In this document: positions 45,401-53,155 of the stretch, piece after piece
Layout of the letters: each line of letters opens with the position of its first letter
Position numbering within the stretch: position 1 is the stretch's first letter
NCBI GenBank assembly: GCA_900642245.1
Contig: CAAAJI010000004.1
Coordinates: 277,305-341,304, forward strand
Source of the DNA: Fragilaria radians
Lineage: Eukaryota > Bacillariophyta > Fragilariophyceae > Fragilariales > Fragilariaceae
DNA: 64,000 nt
Direction of reading: 5' to 3'
Made by a program: the position numbers and the translations under genes
Notes under the pieces: model-generated
Database searches by the model: none
Told to the model about the DNA's origin: nothing
The model's input: only the letters and a program-made list of their open reading frames with translations

Positions 45401-45899
45401 GTTGATGAATATCTTTGTGTACAGCTATCATGGCCATTGATGGTAAGGATGAGGTGTCTTGGACCTTTGAATTCCCATCAACGACTAGTGGCACCAATTC
45501 CAAAGACAAACGGGTGTCTTCTAATTTTGATGATAATGGTGAGTACCAGGATACGATCCAATCTCTGGATCTTTCATCACCATCTTTTTTACCTTTGTAG
45601 GTTTTATACAGCATAGGCAAGTTTGCTGGAATTCGGAACTTTTCTTGCAAATACTCCACTAGTTGTGGAAGGAAGAGTATGGGATCATTATTTGGAGCAG
45701 ACCTAACGATTTTTGAGAAAACAACTCTCGTTTGTGCAGAAGTGAAATCCTCGGTTTGTTTCGATGGCTGGAAATTACATGACAGATCGCATTTGCGAAA
45801 CTGGCCGTAGGGAGCTGGCAATGGCTTTGTTGATGTCATAAATGCATATGTTTCAATGCCAAAAGTCCAAAAGCAAAGAAAAAATCGCATAAGTATCAT
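42471..45899 (-). CDS. Large plastid-type coiled-coil protein of unknown function (1142 residues)
   Basis: One uninterrupted 1142-residue frame. The N-terminus (MRFFLCFWTFGIETYAFMTS, from residue 4) is a signal peptide followed by YAF, consistent with a diatom plastid presequence. Residues about 30-220 look globular. Residues 230-620 are highly charged (E, K, R, S, D) and form coiled coil and disorder, with two copies of an AVQAAxxxA segment (FAVQAARSVANRRSQ and FAVQAAQEIAKQRKA). Residues 690-1110 form a conserved helical domain with ETAVNWPGALPGRKTVRLPK, YMAERSRLAIIVDELW, FVAYLKYAVAEEKGRLARAG, NQWLMVLQIVQQGVYAEI and RPFVQVVDNIASSLGDAV. I do not recognise a named family; this looks like a conserved protein of secondary-plastid algae. 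A scaffold or translation/photosystem factor would be a guess. Confidence 0.75.
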   Translation of the reverse strand: MILMRFFLCFWTFGIETYAFMTSTKPLPAPYGQFRKCDLSCNFQPSKQTEDFTSAQTRVVFSKIVRSAPNNDPILFLPQLVEYLQEKFRIPANLPMLYKTYKGKKDGDERSRDWIVSWYSPLSSKLEDTRLSLELVPLVVDGNSKVQDTSSLPSMAMIAVHKDIHQPVFVPMITPLFEDSERKIIRALDRGLDKFSMGSITGLTSTLPSASTWTFIPRDGSTVIQNYENNNDHDLVLHENPTPVLTTISTQEEQKKKHSNGQKADMEVSQNANTHAIKTNGTYTSMKTGDESASSRNYSIPSHERQLSDDFAVQAARSVANRRSQESNLKNNNKAIQQNLPSEEFAVQAAQEIAKQRKASGNIGGTTEKLSEERTRHQINNGDEILKDRSESQKIAQKMDGNSLGKRSASNVAVGQNRRSWSISSPKLRAQERKELGDKIQDYSVDATIMTKGLPSPLDGSEKVISSNDILDPQYVKEKKVSSSSSDAKRELHLKVVDDKNSVSVVSSLESLDIQEKPDDSTEVRRAKEAQRMMSEISKQAQDMSAEDLLKDILKFGEEKKREEEIGSGFVSGAFEKAKELLRSKKEKREKRKFKDIGESKLGSFQVDISIPNDSSLQDSKVLSQEEELRQIFQAGERLAEIRSNTISPSVRTLNEEQEQEVDRLLSNEKTVSSYARTLDDDLIELEIQINRNVGEDMDGPMVNPMFDILSGPEVYNPNVDPETAVNWPGALPGRKTVRLPKELDEAVRQAKFAADVIMRMREESDEESDTKKYFFGERLLSISEISNLKSVVSEAVKLGLLNDPVEYMAERSRLAIIVDELWEQPEERFREIAENYKDLFLSDNFVDLLRERLTEMADRDRLMRENGSDNQTLIYEVEGRHRREREILGSLVEYAQLLVKETRALGATLEAQQIEVIRSICKVAMDPSLQTEEETARALSDAVRDMRPLFDDSFVAYLKYAVAEEKGRLARAGVLDDPEHNQWLMVLQIVQQGVYAEIAKGINRYIEHIWYILRMETRRQRFNLLSEIINVMPTLDVRPFVQVVDNIASSLGDAVKGDIDPWNLGEMTNSLLQLHRDVHELLPPDRINEMAKDADEWAAKQRQRLLEQRNLTKKRLEQSREMESVTDAILKKSASELDRFD

Positions 45900-47079
45900 C
45901 GTGCAGAGACAGTGTGTGAAAAAGAACTATTTGAATGGAGAGTATCAGTGATAAGATATTGATGGGTTTTGAGTTCCGAAAATTCGTTTTCCAACATCTA
46001 AAATAAATTTTGTGGTGGTTTGGAATGGATTCCAGGAATTCAATTCTTGCAAGTAAACTGAAGAATATTAGAGCCAGTGTTTCGGTTTACCAGTAGCAGT
46101 TACAGGTTTGAAGAAGACGTTGTCTCTTCTATGTGCCGTCTGCAACGTAACACTTTCAGTTTTTTGTTCCCAGAAATTTCAACATTTTCAACGGGGTTAA
46201 CGTAAAGATGAATATGCATTTACTCAATATACTTGATACAGAAGTCAAGTGCCTTAAGTCTGGTCATTATCCTACTTATAATTATTGAAAATAAGTCAGA
46301 GGAATATCATAAGTTATTCGCGAAACTGAGGTTGAATGCACAATAGATTAATCCAATGAATAATGGGTACTGCCTACAGCCCAACAAACGAATTGATAAC
46401 TCTACTTTAGAAATAGAAGTCGATCAACTTAAATTGCTTTTTGCCCAATTACACTTCATATCTTTTATCTTGCATTGCTATTGTCTCATTCCTTTAATTC
46501 CCATAAGGTATGACAAAATAAGCACATACCAAACTACATTAACGGCAATGTTGTATGCTCGTGTCCAGAAAAAAGAAATTGTTTGATGTCCATACATATA
46601 TATCAATAATTTAAATTCTCCAGGAATTATTAGTACTTAATACTGAAAAGTGCCCAGTTACAAACGGAAAAAAGAGTGACATAATCCTAGTTTTAAAAAA
46701 TGTGAGAATGGGTACATATTTTTTGGTCTTTTAAGTTTAAAACAGGCTAAGCCCAATCTTGGGGTACGTAGCGTAACATGATGTATTGGGTAGACCAAAT
46801 CTTTGTAGACAGAGACTTATTTCATCAGACATAATAGTAGGGATGGTTTACATTTACTTGAATACGGAAGATATCCAAAATGAACAGTGATTTAAATTTG
46901 GCTGCGTCAAGTTGACTCAAATCTTTCCTTTAAAAATGATATACTTCATCCCTATGCCCTCCGTGAGTCTAATCATGATATACATTCTCATCAAATCCCG
47001 GTCCCGTTTGCCCTAAAATTACCATAGATAAGGTTATCACAAATTTTATCGAATTTATCATGGCAGAGTTAGAAAAGAA
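45900..47079. other. Divergent intergenic region
   Basis: It should carry promoters for the large plastid-type gene (-) and the LIN37-like gene (+). Only AT-rich short ORFs; the leader uORF at 47060-47083 is listed separately. Confidence 0.5.
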
Positions 47080-47083
47080 ATGA
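47060..47083 (+). promoter_or_regulatory. Upstream ORF overlapping the LIN37-like start codon
   Basis: An ATG at 47060 encodes MAELEKK and stops at TGA 47081-47083, overlapping the main ATG (47080-47082) as ATGA. Such overlaps can couple termination to re-initiation and lower translation. It matters only if the transcript starts upstream of 47060. Confidence 0.4.
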
Positions 47084-47772
47084 GTTACTTCCCCAACAAA
47101 GAAAATGATGAAGATAATAATGAAGGTATATCAATTATGTCTACTCCTCCAAAAGAGTATCATAGGAAGTATAGAAGCTCCTCAGCACCGAAACCCAACG
47201 TAATTTTGAACAACCAGGTCAATGATGATGCACAATTATGTCTTAAATCCTCCTTCATTTCACGATCGGATCGAAATATTTATCTGCATCCATTCCACCT
47301 TACGGCCAGTGATATAGAAAGTTCAATTCCAGAAGATGCAACGTCAGTCTTCCATATTTTAGATCGTCGGATCAACTTCGCTTCACTGCCCGACGATCCC
47401 ACATTGTATTCTCTATTGCGAGCATGGGTTCAAGATAATCCTAACCATTCAATACAGTTAAAGGACTTTGACATAACTGATCATTCGTACGTGTCTTTCC
47501 AGGGGGAAAAGTCTGAGTGCGGTTTTATCTCCCAAAAGAATGCAGATGCGCGCCAAGAAATGAGGAGAATTCACGATAAAAAATCTAATGAAATGAAGTT
47601 AGATATTTTGAATGAGATCAAAAGAAATTCAACAAATAAGCCAGATCCTCGAAGTCTTGTTCTACAAAATTTTGTGTCTGGAAGCAAAATTAAGCGACAG
47701 AGGGCTAAGTGGTATCGTGTGAAAAGGAGCCTTGCTAGGGCAAACCTGAAGAAGCAAGGGATAACCTTGTAA
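47080..47772 (+). CDS. LIN37-like protein (possible DREAM/MuvB subunit)
   Basis: 230 residues, no intron needed. Residues 97-121 (RINFASLPDDPTLYSLLRAWVQDNP) fit the short conserved segment of LIN37, where a Pro-containing loop is followed by an L-x-R-x-W-V helix ending in NP. The rest is polar and disordered, with a basic C-terminus (KIKRQRAKWYRVKRSLARANLKK split in my reading at residues 205-227) that would suit nuclear import. LIN37 belongs to the MuvB core that represses or activates cell-cycle genes. The match covers about 25 residues, so confidence is moderate. Alternative: an unrelated lineage-specific nuclear protein. Confidence 0.45.
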   Translation: MSYFPNKENDEDNNEGISIMSTPPKEYHRKYRSSSAPKPNVILNNQVNDDAQLCLKSSFISRSDRNIYLHPFHLTASDIESSIPEDATSVFHILDRRINFASLPDDPTLYSLLRAWVQDNPNHSIQLKDFDITDHSYVSFQGEKSECGFISQKNADARQEMRRIHDKKSNEMKLDILNEIKRNSTNKPDPRSLVLQNFVSGSKIKRQRAKWYRVKRSLARANLKKQGITL

Positions 47773-48662
47773 TAAACAACGCAGCGCTAATTGAATCTTG
47801 AATATGATTTAGGTAACGATTGCTAAACTATCGAAATGCATGAACTCATCTTTAGATTTCGTCTAGCTCAATGCCAATGTGAAAAACACCAACAATATTG
47901 GTTTTTCCGTAGGCGCAAAAGTTACTTTTGACGACTTCTTATTCAAACTAGCATTGCGTTATCTGACAGAACATCCTTATTGTTATGGCCAATTTTCATT
48001 GGCGTGAATTTTCTCTCACCCTCTTCATAACTGGAATTTAATGCTAGAAATTGTTAGTGTTGAATGATGTACGATTGAGTCCACTTCAGCTGGAGAGGAA
48101 AATTTGCTACAAGCACAGTGTCTCCATCCAAATTGTGTTTATCTTGATTATGAGCATCAGATGACACCTGTTTTTAGGAAAAAGTTAATAAATGTCATCC
48201 TGCCCATATTTGGGATAAATATTTGAAAGATTGCTGCTTGAAGGAATCATGTGAATGCTTCCTTTTGTAATAAACAAAGAAAAAGAGCCAAATTCTTTAA
48301 ATTTTGATGCAATAAATGTTTCTACCTCTGTTGCTCAACAGGTGAAATGGCCTTTCAGGTTCATATGCCACATTGGATGATCGCTTCAAGATGAAGCCAG
48401 AAGTGTAATTTTGTTAGAGTGAGCTTCCAATTCAAGCTTTTACTCAACCACATTAATGGCCAAAGATTATAAATAAGTCACTTTAAGAAATTGTCTCTGG
48501 TAAGAAGGCTTGCTTCATAGAAAAATTAAGGATGTTTGATGAAATGGGTGTTACCAAAACCAAGGATCAGATGCAAGGCAAATAAATCATGCTTGTAATG
48601 CGTAAAGGATGCTGAACATCAAAACAAAGCCCATGTCATCAAGCAGTACTTAAAAAAATTTG
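47773..48662. other. Intergenic region, AT-rich
   Basis: No gene seen. It lies between the LIN37-like gene and a copia relic, and some of it may be old element sequence. Confidence 0.45.
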
Positions 48663-49148
48663 ATGACAATGATGAGAAAAAATGATCTTAGAGAGAATGA
48701 TTCTATGGTGGACGAGGTTGAGAACAATGAAAAAGAATCGATTGAGAGGAAGGATGCTAACTCCATTGTATCAGGGAATTCTTCATCAAATGCTCCACTT
48801 TAAATTTGTTGGCAGCAAGGTTGACTCGAGTCTATGGAAAAACTTGTCTTCCGTGGAGTTGCGTTAATGAGTTTTGATGGTGTTCTAAACATTGAGATTA
48901 AGCAGAGTGGACTTTTATGCTGAAAAATTGTCAAGAAAGTGGAAATAATAGTGGCATGGATTATACGATCACATTCGATAAAACATTTGGAGAAGAAGTT
49001 AATGAAGAAATCTGCGGTATGAAGAGGAGAGAATGGAAACAATCCAGAAATGCAATCCCGCTATAGGTCAGATACTGGAATGTTGCTTTACTTGATAAAC
49101 CTTTTGCAACCATATGCTGGAAATGTCATCATAGTCCTATCAGAGTAG
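48663..49148 (+). pseudogene. Ty1/copia reverse transcriptase relic
   Basis: A single frame runs from 48663 to 49148 with four internal stops. It starts with an acidic linker (MVDEVENNEKESIERKD), then reads FDGVLNIEIKQSGLLC, a stop, KIVKKVEI, another stop, and NPEMQSRYRSDTGMLLYLIN ending in VIIVLSE. The DGxxxIxQxGL and YRSxxGMLxYL blocks in this order and spacing are diagnostic of the C-terminal RT of copia elements. No LTR was found. The relic ends about 140 bp before the AP2 protein's ATG. Confidence 0.7.
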
Positions 49149-49288
49149 GAATAATAAAATCTTTGCCGCCTAAATGTGCACGAAAAAAAATGGAACAAGT
49201 ACAGTGCTGAGCAACCCTATCACCAAGAAGAAGGACAGACTTTGCTTCTTTACGTTCATGAGGTTCTTACATATATGGAATATTGAAG

Positions 49289-52200
49289 ATGGCATCGGCA
49301 CCGTCATCATGGCGCAATCGTGATATACTGTGGCAAGATTTGAATCGCCGTTCTCTTGATGCTTCTGCCCCAAGGCTCTCCCCTAACTTCGCTGTTGATT
49401 TATCGCTCTCGAGGTTGCGCCGCGATAAAGCAGCTTTAGTTCGAATTAGTTTTAACATTGCGGCATGGATCATCGTAATGGAGACAGAAAAGGAGTCAAA
49501 AGAGGAAGATCAGGAGCACGAATCGCAGCTAACCTCAAGAAATAACGAGCTCCCACAAAAGCTCATGGAATGGGAGAGTCTAGAAAGACTTCGTGATCAA
49601 ATCATGATTGAGTCTGTATCTGAGAAAAAGAACAGCGGAAACAATGTACCAGGATTGCAGTCAGAGAGAACTTCTTCAACACATTTTCCAAAAGAATCTT
49701 CGAAAGCAACCACTGCTACAGCTTCTGCTGTTATGGATTCACGTTCAGCTGTGTCGCGAGCAGTCCTTTGCGCTGCAGCATCGATTGCCTTCGAAGAATT
49801 GACACTAAGCTTCGAAACTAATGATAAGCTGGATCCTCTTGATATTCCTCAAAATAATTTACATGAAAAACTCAATATGGGATCGGTCATTATACAAGCA
49901 CAGAATTTTGGTCAAAGAGCCATAGATCAAGGCTTGAACGCAGCTCGCCGATCGTCTCAAAGGTTATTGTATCATCAATCCATGCTGCCTCCCTCGCGTT
50001 TTGGACGCATTCGGAATCCTTTCGCTCTCCCTGAATCAAAAGAACGGGATGCCGCCTTCGAAAACATGAGTCTCACTAATTTCAATCCTAACCAAAGTGC
50101 TATCACCTCCTTGTGGTTGGAAACCTGTCTTCCCCGATTTCTCAGTGTATTACAAAAGGGTTCTGGTCACGCTGTGTATTGCGACATCAATTGGGGAAAT
50201 CGTCATGCACGCATCGCGAATGTCATAAATGAAATGGCGACTCGTCAAGCCTATTATGGTCCTCACTTAATTGTGACGACGCAAGCCCATGTGGAATGTT
50301 TTTGTCGAGAGTTTGAAACCGTTCAAGCCAGCATACGACGTACACCTTCGTCTCGACTTCGAGCGTTGGAATACCGAGGATCAACAACTATCCGCCGCAA
50401 ACTCAGAGCTAAGCACTTTGGAGCATCTGCTCAACTTGGTCAGCAAGAATCGTCGTTTCATGTCTTGGTAACCTCGTATCAAGATTTCCTAGTGGATTAT
50501 TTAGATTTCGTCCAACAGCCATTTTCCATTGTCGTTCTCGACGAGGGTTTCTCTTGGCTCGCTGCAGCTCAATCAGATCCAAATTCTCAACTTGCACAAA
50601 TTTGGGAACAGTCCATTTTTGCAACGTGTGATGCTCATATCGGTCTAGCCACAGGTCATGATTGGGTTTTTGGTTCACCTGAAATGAACAACGTGAAGGA
50701 CGCCTGGATTGGACTCACTTGTCGTCATCGTATTTTGACTACTCCATCATTGAGCTTATCGCACAAGCAACGGAGCATGACGTTGCCCGGACTTATCACA
50801 TGCATCTTGCCTCATTTTGCCGACGTCATGAGCGAAGAGTGGGACCGCTGTCGCATTACACATGATCCACCTAGTTTGGAACATTTTAAAAAGCTTTTAA
50901 CCAGATCAATCGTCGTTTACGCGCCGAATGCAGACGAGCCGAACGCGTTGCAAGTCCTAGCAAGTGCATCCATGGATGGCGTTCTCGTTGTAGATGAAGA
51001 AATCGTACCGCCACCCCCCCGATTCTTTACCGACGAAGACTTTGTGATTGAAGGAAAGATCTCGCAGTCGCGTAGGGCTGCATTGGCATGGTTCAGCCCC
51101 TGGATGCGCTATGAACTAGGTAATGCTTCGTTTCAGAAGATTCTAGAATACATGAAGGAATCCTCTCGCCACGGTCATGTTTGTTACGAGATTATTCCAG
51201 CCTCAGTTACCTCATCCTCAGGAGCTAGCGGAGCAATAATTGGATCTCTAGCATATCGTCTCGGCGTGCGCTGCTGTAGATCGTTTGGCTCAGAGCAGGG
51301 ATTACGTCAACATATTGCAGCACTTCATGCTCCACCAGGAACTTGGCTATGTCGAACCTGTGGCAGTGACTGCGGAACTTCCCAGGCAAGGACGCATCAT
51401 GAGCGTACATGCGGACAACCAGAGGTTGGGACTGACAACGTGGGTTCGAAGGAAGGAGGAGCATCAAGCAACGTTGGCCCGCCGGGTGTGGTAGGTAAAA
51501 AAACAAAAGGCGCGAAAAAGATCCCAGAGTCAAAAGATAAGGATGCCGACGGTTCTTTCCGTGTTCCAGGATATCGAGGAGTGTGGGTCAACTCAGCGGG
51601 AAAGCACTTTTTGAAAATTGAAAATGAGACTTTCTTACAAGAAGGAACGGAAGACATTATGTACTTTGATTCTGTTGAAGATGCTGCTCATAAGCACGAC
51701 AATATTCTTCACAAAAGTGGATTATCCCAAAATGTGGAAGTAAACTATAACAAGGACGGATCAAGGATCATTTATGAAGACAATATGGCAGCATCTGCTG
51801 CTGGACGCGGAGTGGAAATGTTGGGAGGAGGATCAAGTAGCGTCGTTCCGGCTCTATCTGTCATCAATATAAAAGATCTTCCGAAAGATGTTAAGCCTTT
51901 GTTACGAGACCCGAGACAGACTTCCAGAACGGGTGGGAATTCTAAGCGTCACGTTTATGCTTATAGAGGCGTTTGTCGACAAGCAAGAAAAGGTCATGAT
52001 CGTTGGCAAAGTCAAATTTCATTTGGTGGAACAAATCATTATCTTGGAACTTTCGACTCAGAGTGGGATGCTGCCGCAGTTTACGCTTGGGCACATCTCA
52101 TTTTGTACGGTGAAGAAGCAACTAGAAAGGCTCAACTTGAAGGTGAAGAAGCGGCAGCCACGTATGAACGCGAGAAAGCAGCCATGGCTGCAGGTGAAAT

Positions 52201-53116
52201 GTTACCTCCACCCCCAAAGGCTGAAAAAGTTAAAAAGCCTCCCAAAAAGCGGGGGAAGAAAGAAGATTTAGACGATGGAGATGAGACCGAGGCAAAAAAG
52301 ACAAAGAAGTCAGGAAAACAAAGTCCGTCGATTTCCAAGAAAGCTAAACCTGGTCCTAAGCCAAAGACTAATTCAGATTTCGCTCTCTCCTCTGTACTCT
52401 CACAAGCGGTTTCCAAAGTTTCGATTTTGGCTCCACGAAAATCATTTGAAGATCTAACGGATGATGCTTTGATACAGATTGCCGCTGCTCGAATGGTTGC
52501 TGCACGACGAAACGGCTACCTCAATGCCGATCTTGATACAATGCTTGATATTGACTCGGAGTTTCGTCCCTGTACGCCAATCAATCATGCTACGACAGTT
52601 CGGCGAGCTGGAGGGGCTATGCTCTTGGGTTTAAATCCAAGTCTCTTTAGTTGGTCAGTAGACACTTTTCTTTCATCTTGTGAGTTCAAATCACACGAGC
52701 ACTGCTCTCGTGCGCTGGGACTCCTTTCCGAAGAATACAATGATCATGGAATAAACATATCTTTTCGAACCCTAATTCAAGGTTCTGTCTGTGTCCTAGG
52801 TCGAGCGAGTAGTGTTTTGCAACACGCATGCGAAAAGCTAGGACTTGGTCAGCCGATTCTCGGCGGGACCATTGGGGATATTGATTGTAACATAGGCGGT
52901 ACTTGTAATACTTGCGGCGAGTCCGCGGCTTTGATTCAGCATGTTCCAACGGATGTTAGTGACTTTCAATTGGTGGCTAATAATGATGAAGATGCGGTTA
53001 CATTAAATGGCAAAAGAATTCTTCCAAGTATGGGAAGCTTTCCTTTGTTGAATGAAGACATATGCACCGTGGGATCTCGGGTTTTCGTTGTTCTCATCCC
53101 TACTTTCAATCGGTAG
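49289..53116 (+). CDS. Fusion of a SNF2-like region, Cys/His finger and two AP2-like domains
   Basis: The first ATG is 49289 (1275 residues, single exon). Residues about 265-640 resemble a SNF2/INO80-type ATPase: LIVTTQAHVECFCREFE, FHVLVTSYQDFLVDYLDF, and IVVLDEGFSWLAAA with D418-E-G-F at the DEGH position. Where Walker A (GLGKT) is expected there is only VYCDINWGNRHARIANVINE near 298, so it is probably inactive. Residues 662-708 hold Cys/His pairs (CCRSFGSEQGLRQHIAALH, CRTCGSDCG, HHERTC), like a zinc finger. Residues 761-815 are a degenerate AP2-like unit (GYRGVWVNSAGKHFLKI, FDSVEDAAHKHDN) and 890-948 a clear AP2 domain (YAYRGVCRQARKGHDRWQSQ, YLGTFDSEWDAAAVYAWA). A basic KKPPKKRGKK region follows. 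The C-terminus (LNGKRILPSMGSFPLLNEDI) might be FHA-like. I infer a nuclear DNA-binding chromatin protein. It ends 39 bp from FIGNL1. Confidence 0.8.
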   Translation: MASAPSSWRNRDILWQDLNRRSLDASAPRLSPNFAVDLSLSRLRRDKAALVRISFNIAAWIIVMETEKESKEEDQEHESQLTSRNNELPQKLMEWESLERLRDQIMIESVSEKKNSGNNVPGLQSERTSSTHFPKESSKATTATASAVMDSRSAVSRAVLCAAASIAFEELTLSFETNDKLDPLDIPQNNLHEKLNMGSVIIQAQNFGQRAIDQGLNAARRSSQRLLYHQSMLPPSRFGRIRNPFALPESKERDAAFENMSLTNFNPNQSAITSLWLETCLPRFLSVLQKGSGHAVYCDINWGNRHARIANVINEMATRQAYYGPHLIVTTQAHVECFCREFETVQASIRRTPSSRLRALEYRGSTTIRRKLRAKHFGASAQLGQQESSFHVLVTSYQDFLVDYLDFVQQPFSIVVLDEGFSWLAAAQSDPNSQLAQIWEQSIFATCDAHIGLATGHDWVFGSPEMNNVKDAWIGLTCRHRILTTPSLSLSHKQRSMTLPGLITCILPHFADVMSEEWDRCRITHDPPSLEHFKKLLTRSIVVYAPNADEPNALQVLASASMDGVLVVDEEIVPPPPRFFTDEDFVIEGKISQSRRAALAWFSPWMRYELGNASFQKILEYMKESSRHGHVCYEIIPASVTSSSGASGAIIGSLAYRLGVRCCRSFGSEQGLRQHIAALHAPPGTWLCRTCGSDCGTSQARTHHERTCGQPEVGTDNVGSKEGGASSNVGPPGVVGKKTKGAKKIPESKDKDADGSFRVPGYRGVWVNSAGKHFLKIENETFLQEGTEDIMYFDSVEDAAHKHDNILHKSGLSQNVEVNYNKDGSRIIYEDNMAASAAGRGVEMLGGGSSSVVPALSVINIKDLPKDVKPLLRDPRQTSRTGGNSKRHVYAYRGVCRQARKGHDRWQSQISFGGTNHYLGTFDSEWDAAAVYAWAHLILYGEEATRKAQLEGEEAAATYEREKAAMAAGEMLPPPPKAEKVKKPPKKRGKKEDLDDGDETEAKKTKKSGKQSPSISKKAKPGPKPKTNSDFALSSVLSQAVSKVSILAPRKSFEDLTDDALIQIAAARMVAARRNGYLNADLDTMLDIDSEFRPCTPINHATTVRRAGGAMLLGLNPSLFSWSVDTFLSSCEFKSHEHCSRALGLLSEEYNDHGINISFRTLIQGSVCVLGRASSVLQHACEKLGLGQPILGGTIGDIDCNIGGTCNTCGESAALIQHVPTDVSDFQLVANNDEDAVTLNGKRILPSMGSFPLLNEDICTVGSRVFVVLIPTFNR

Positions 53117-53155
53117 ACAATGTTTCATTACAAAAACTAAAAATGTGACTAATAT

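Noticed and set aside
49283..49288. Upstream extension of the AP2 protein
   Set aside because: The in-frame codon at 49283 is TTG; the first ATG is 49289.
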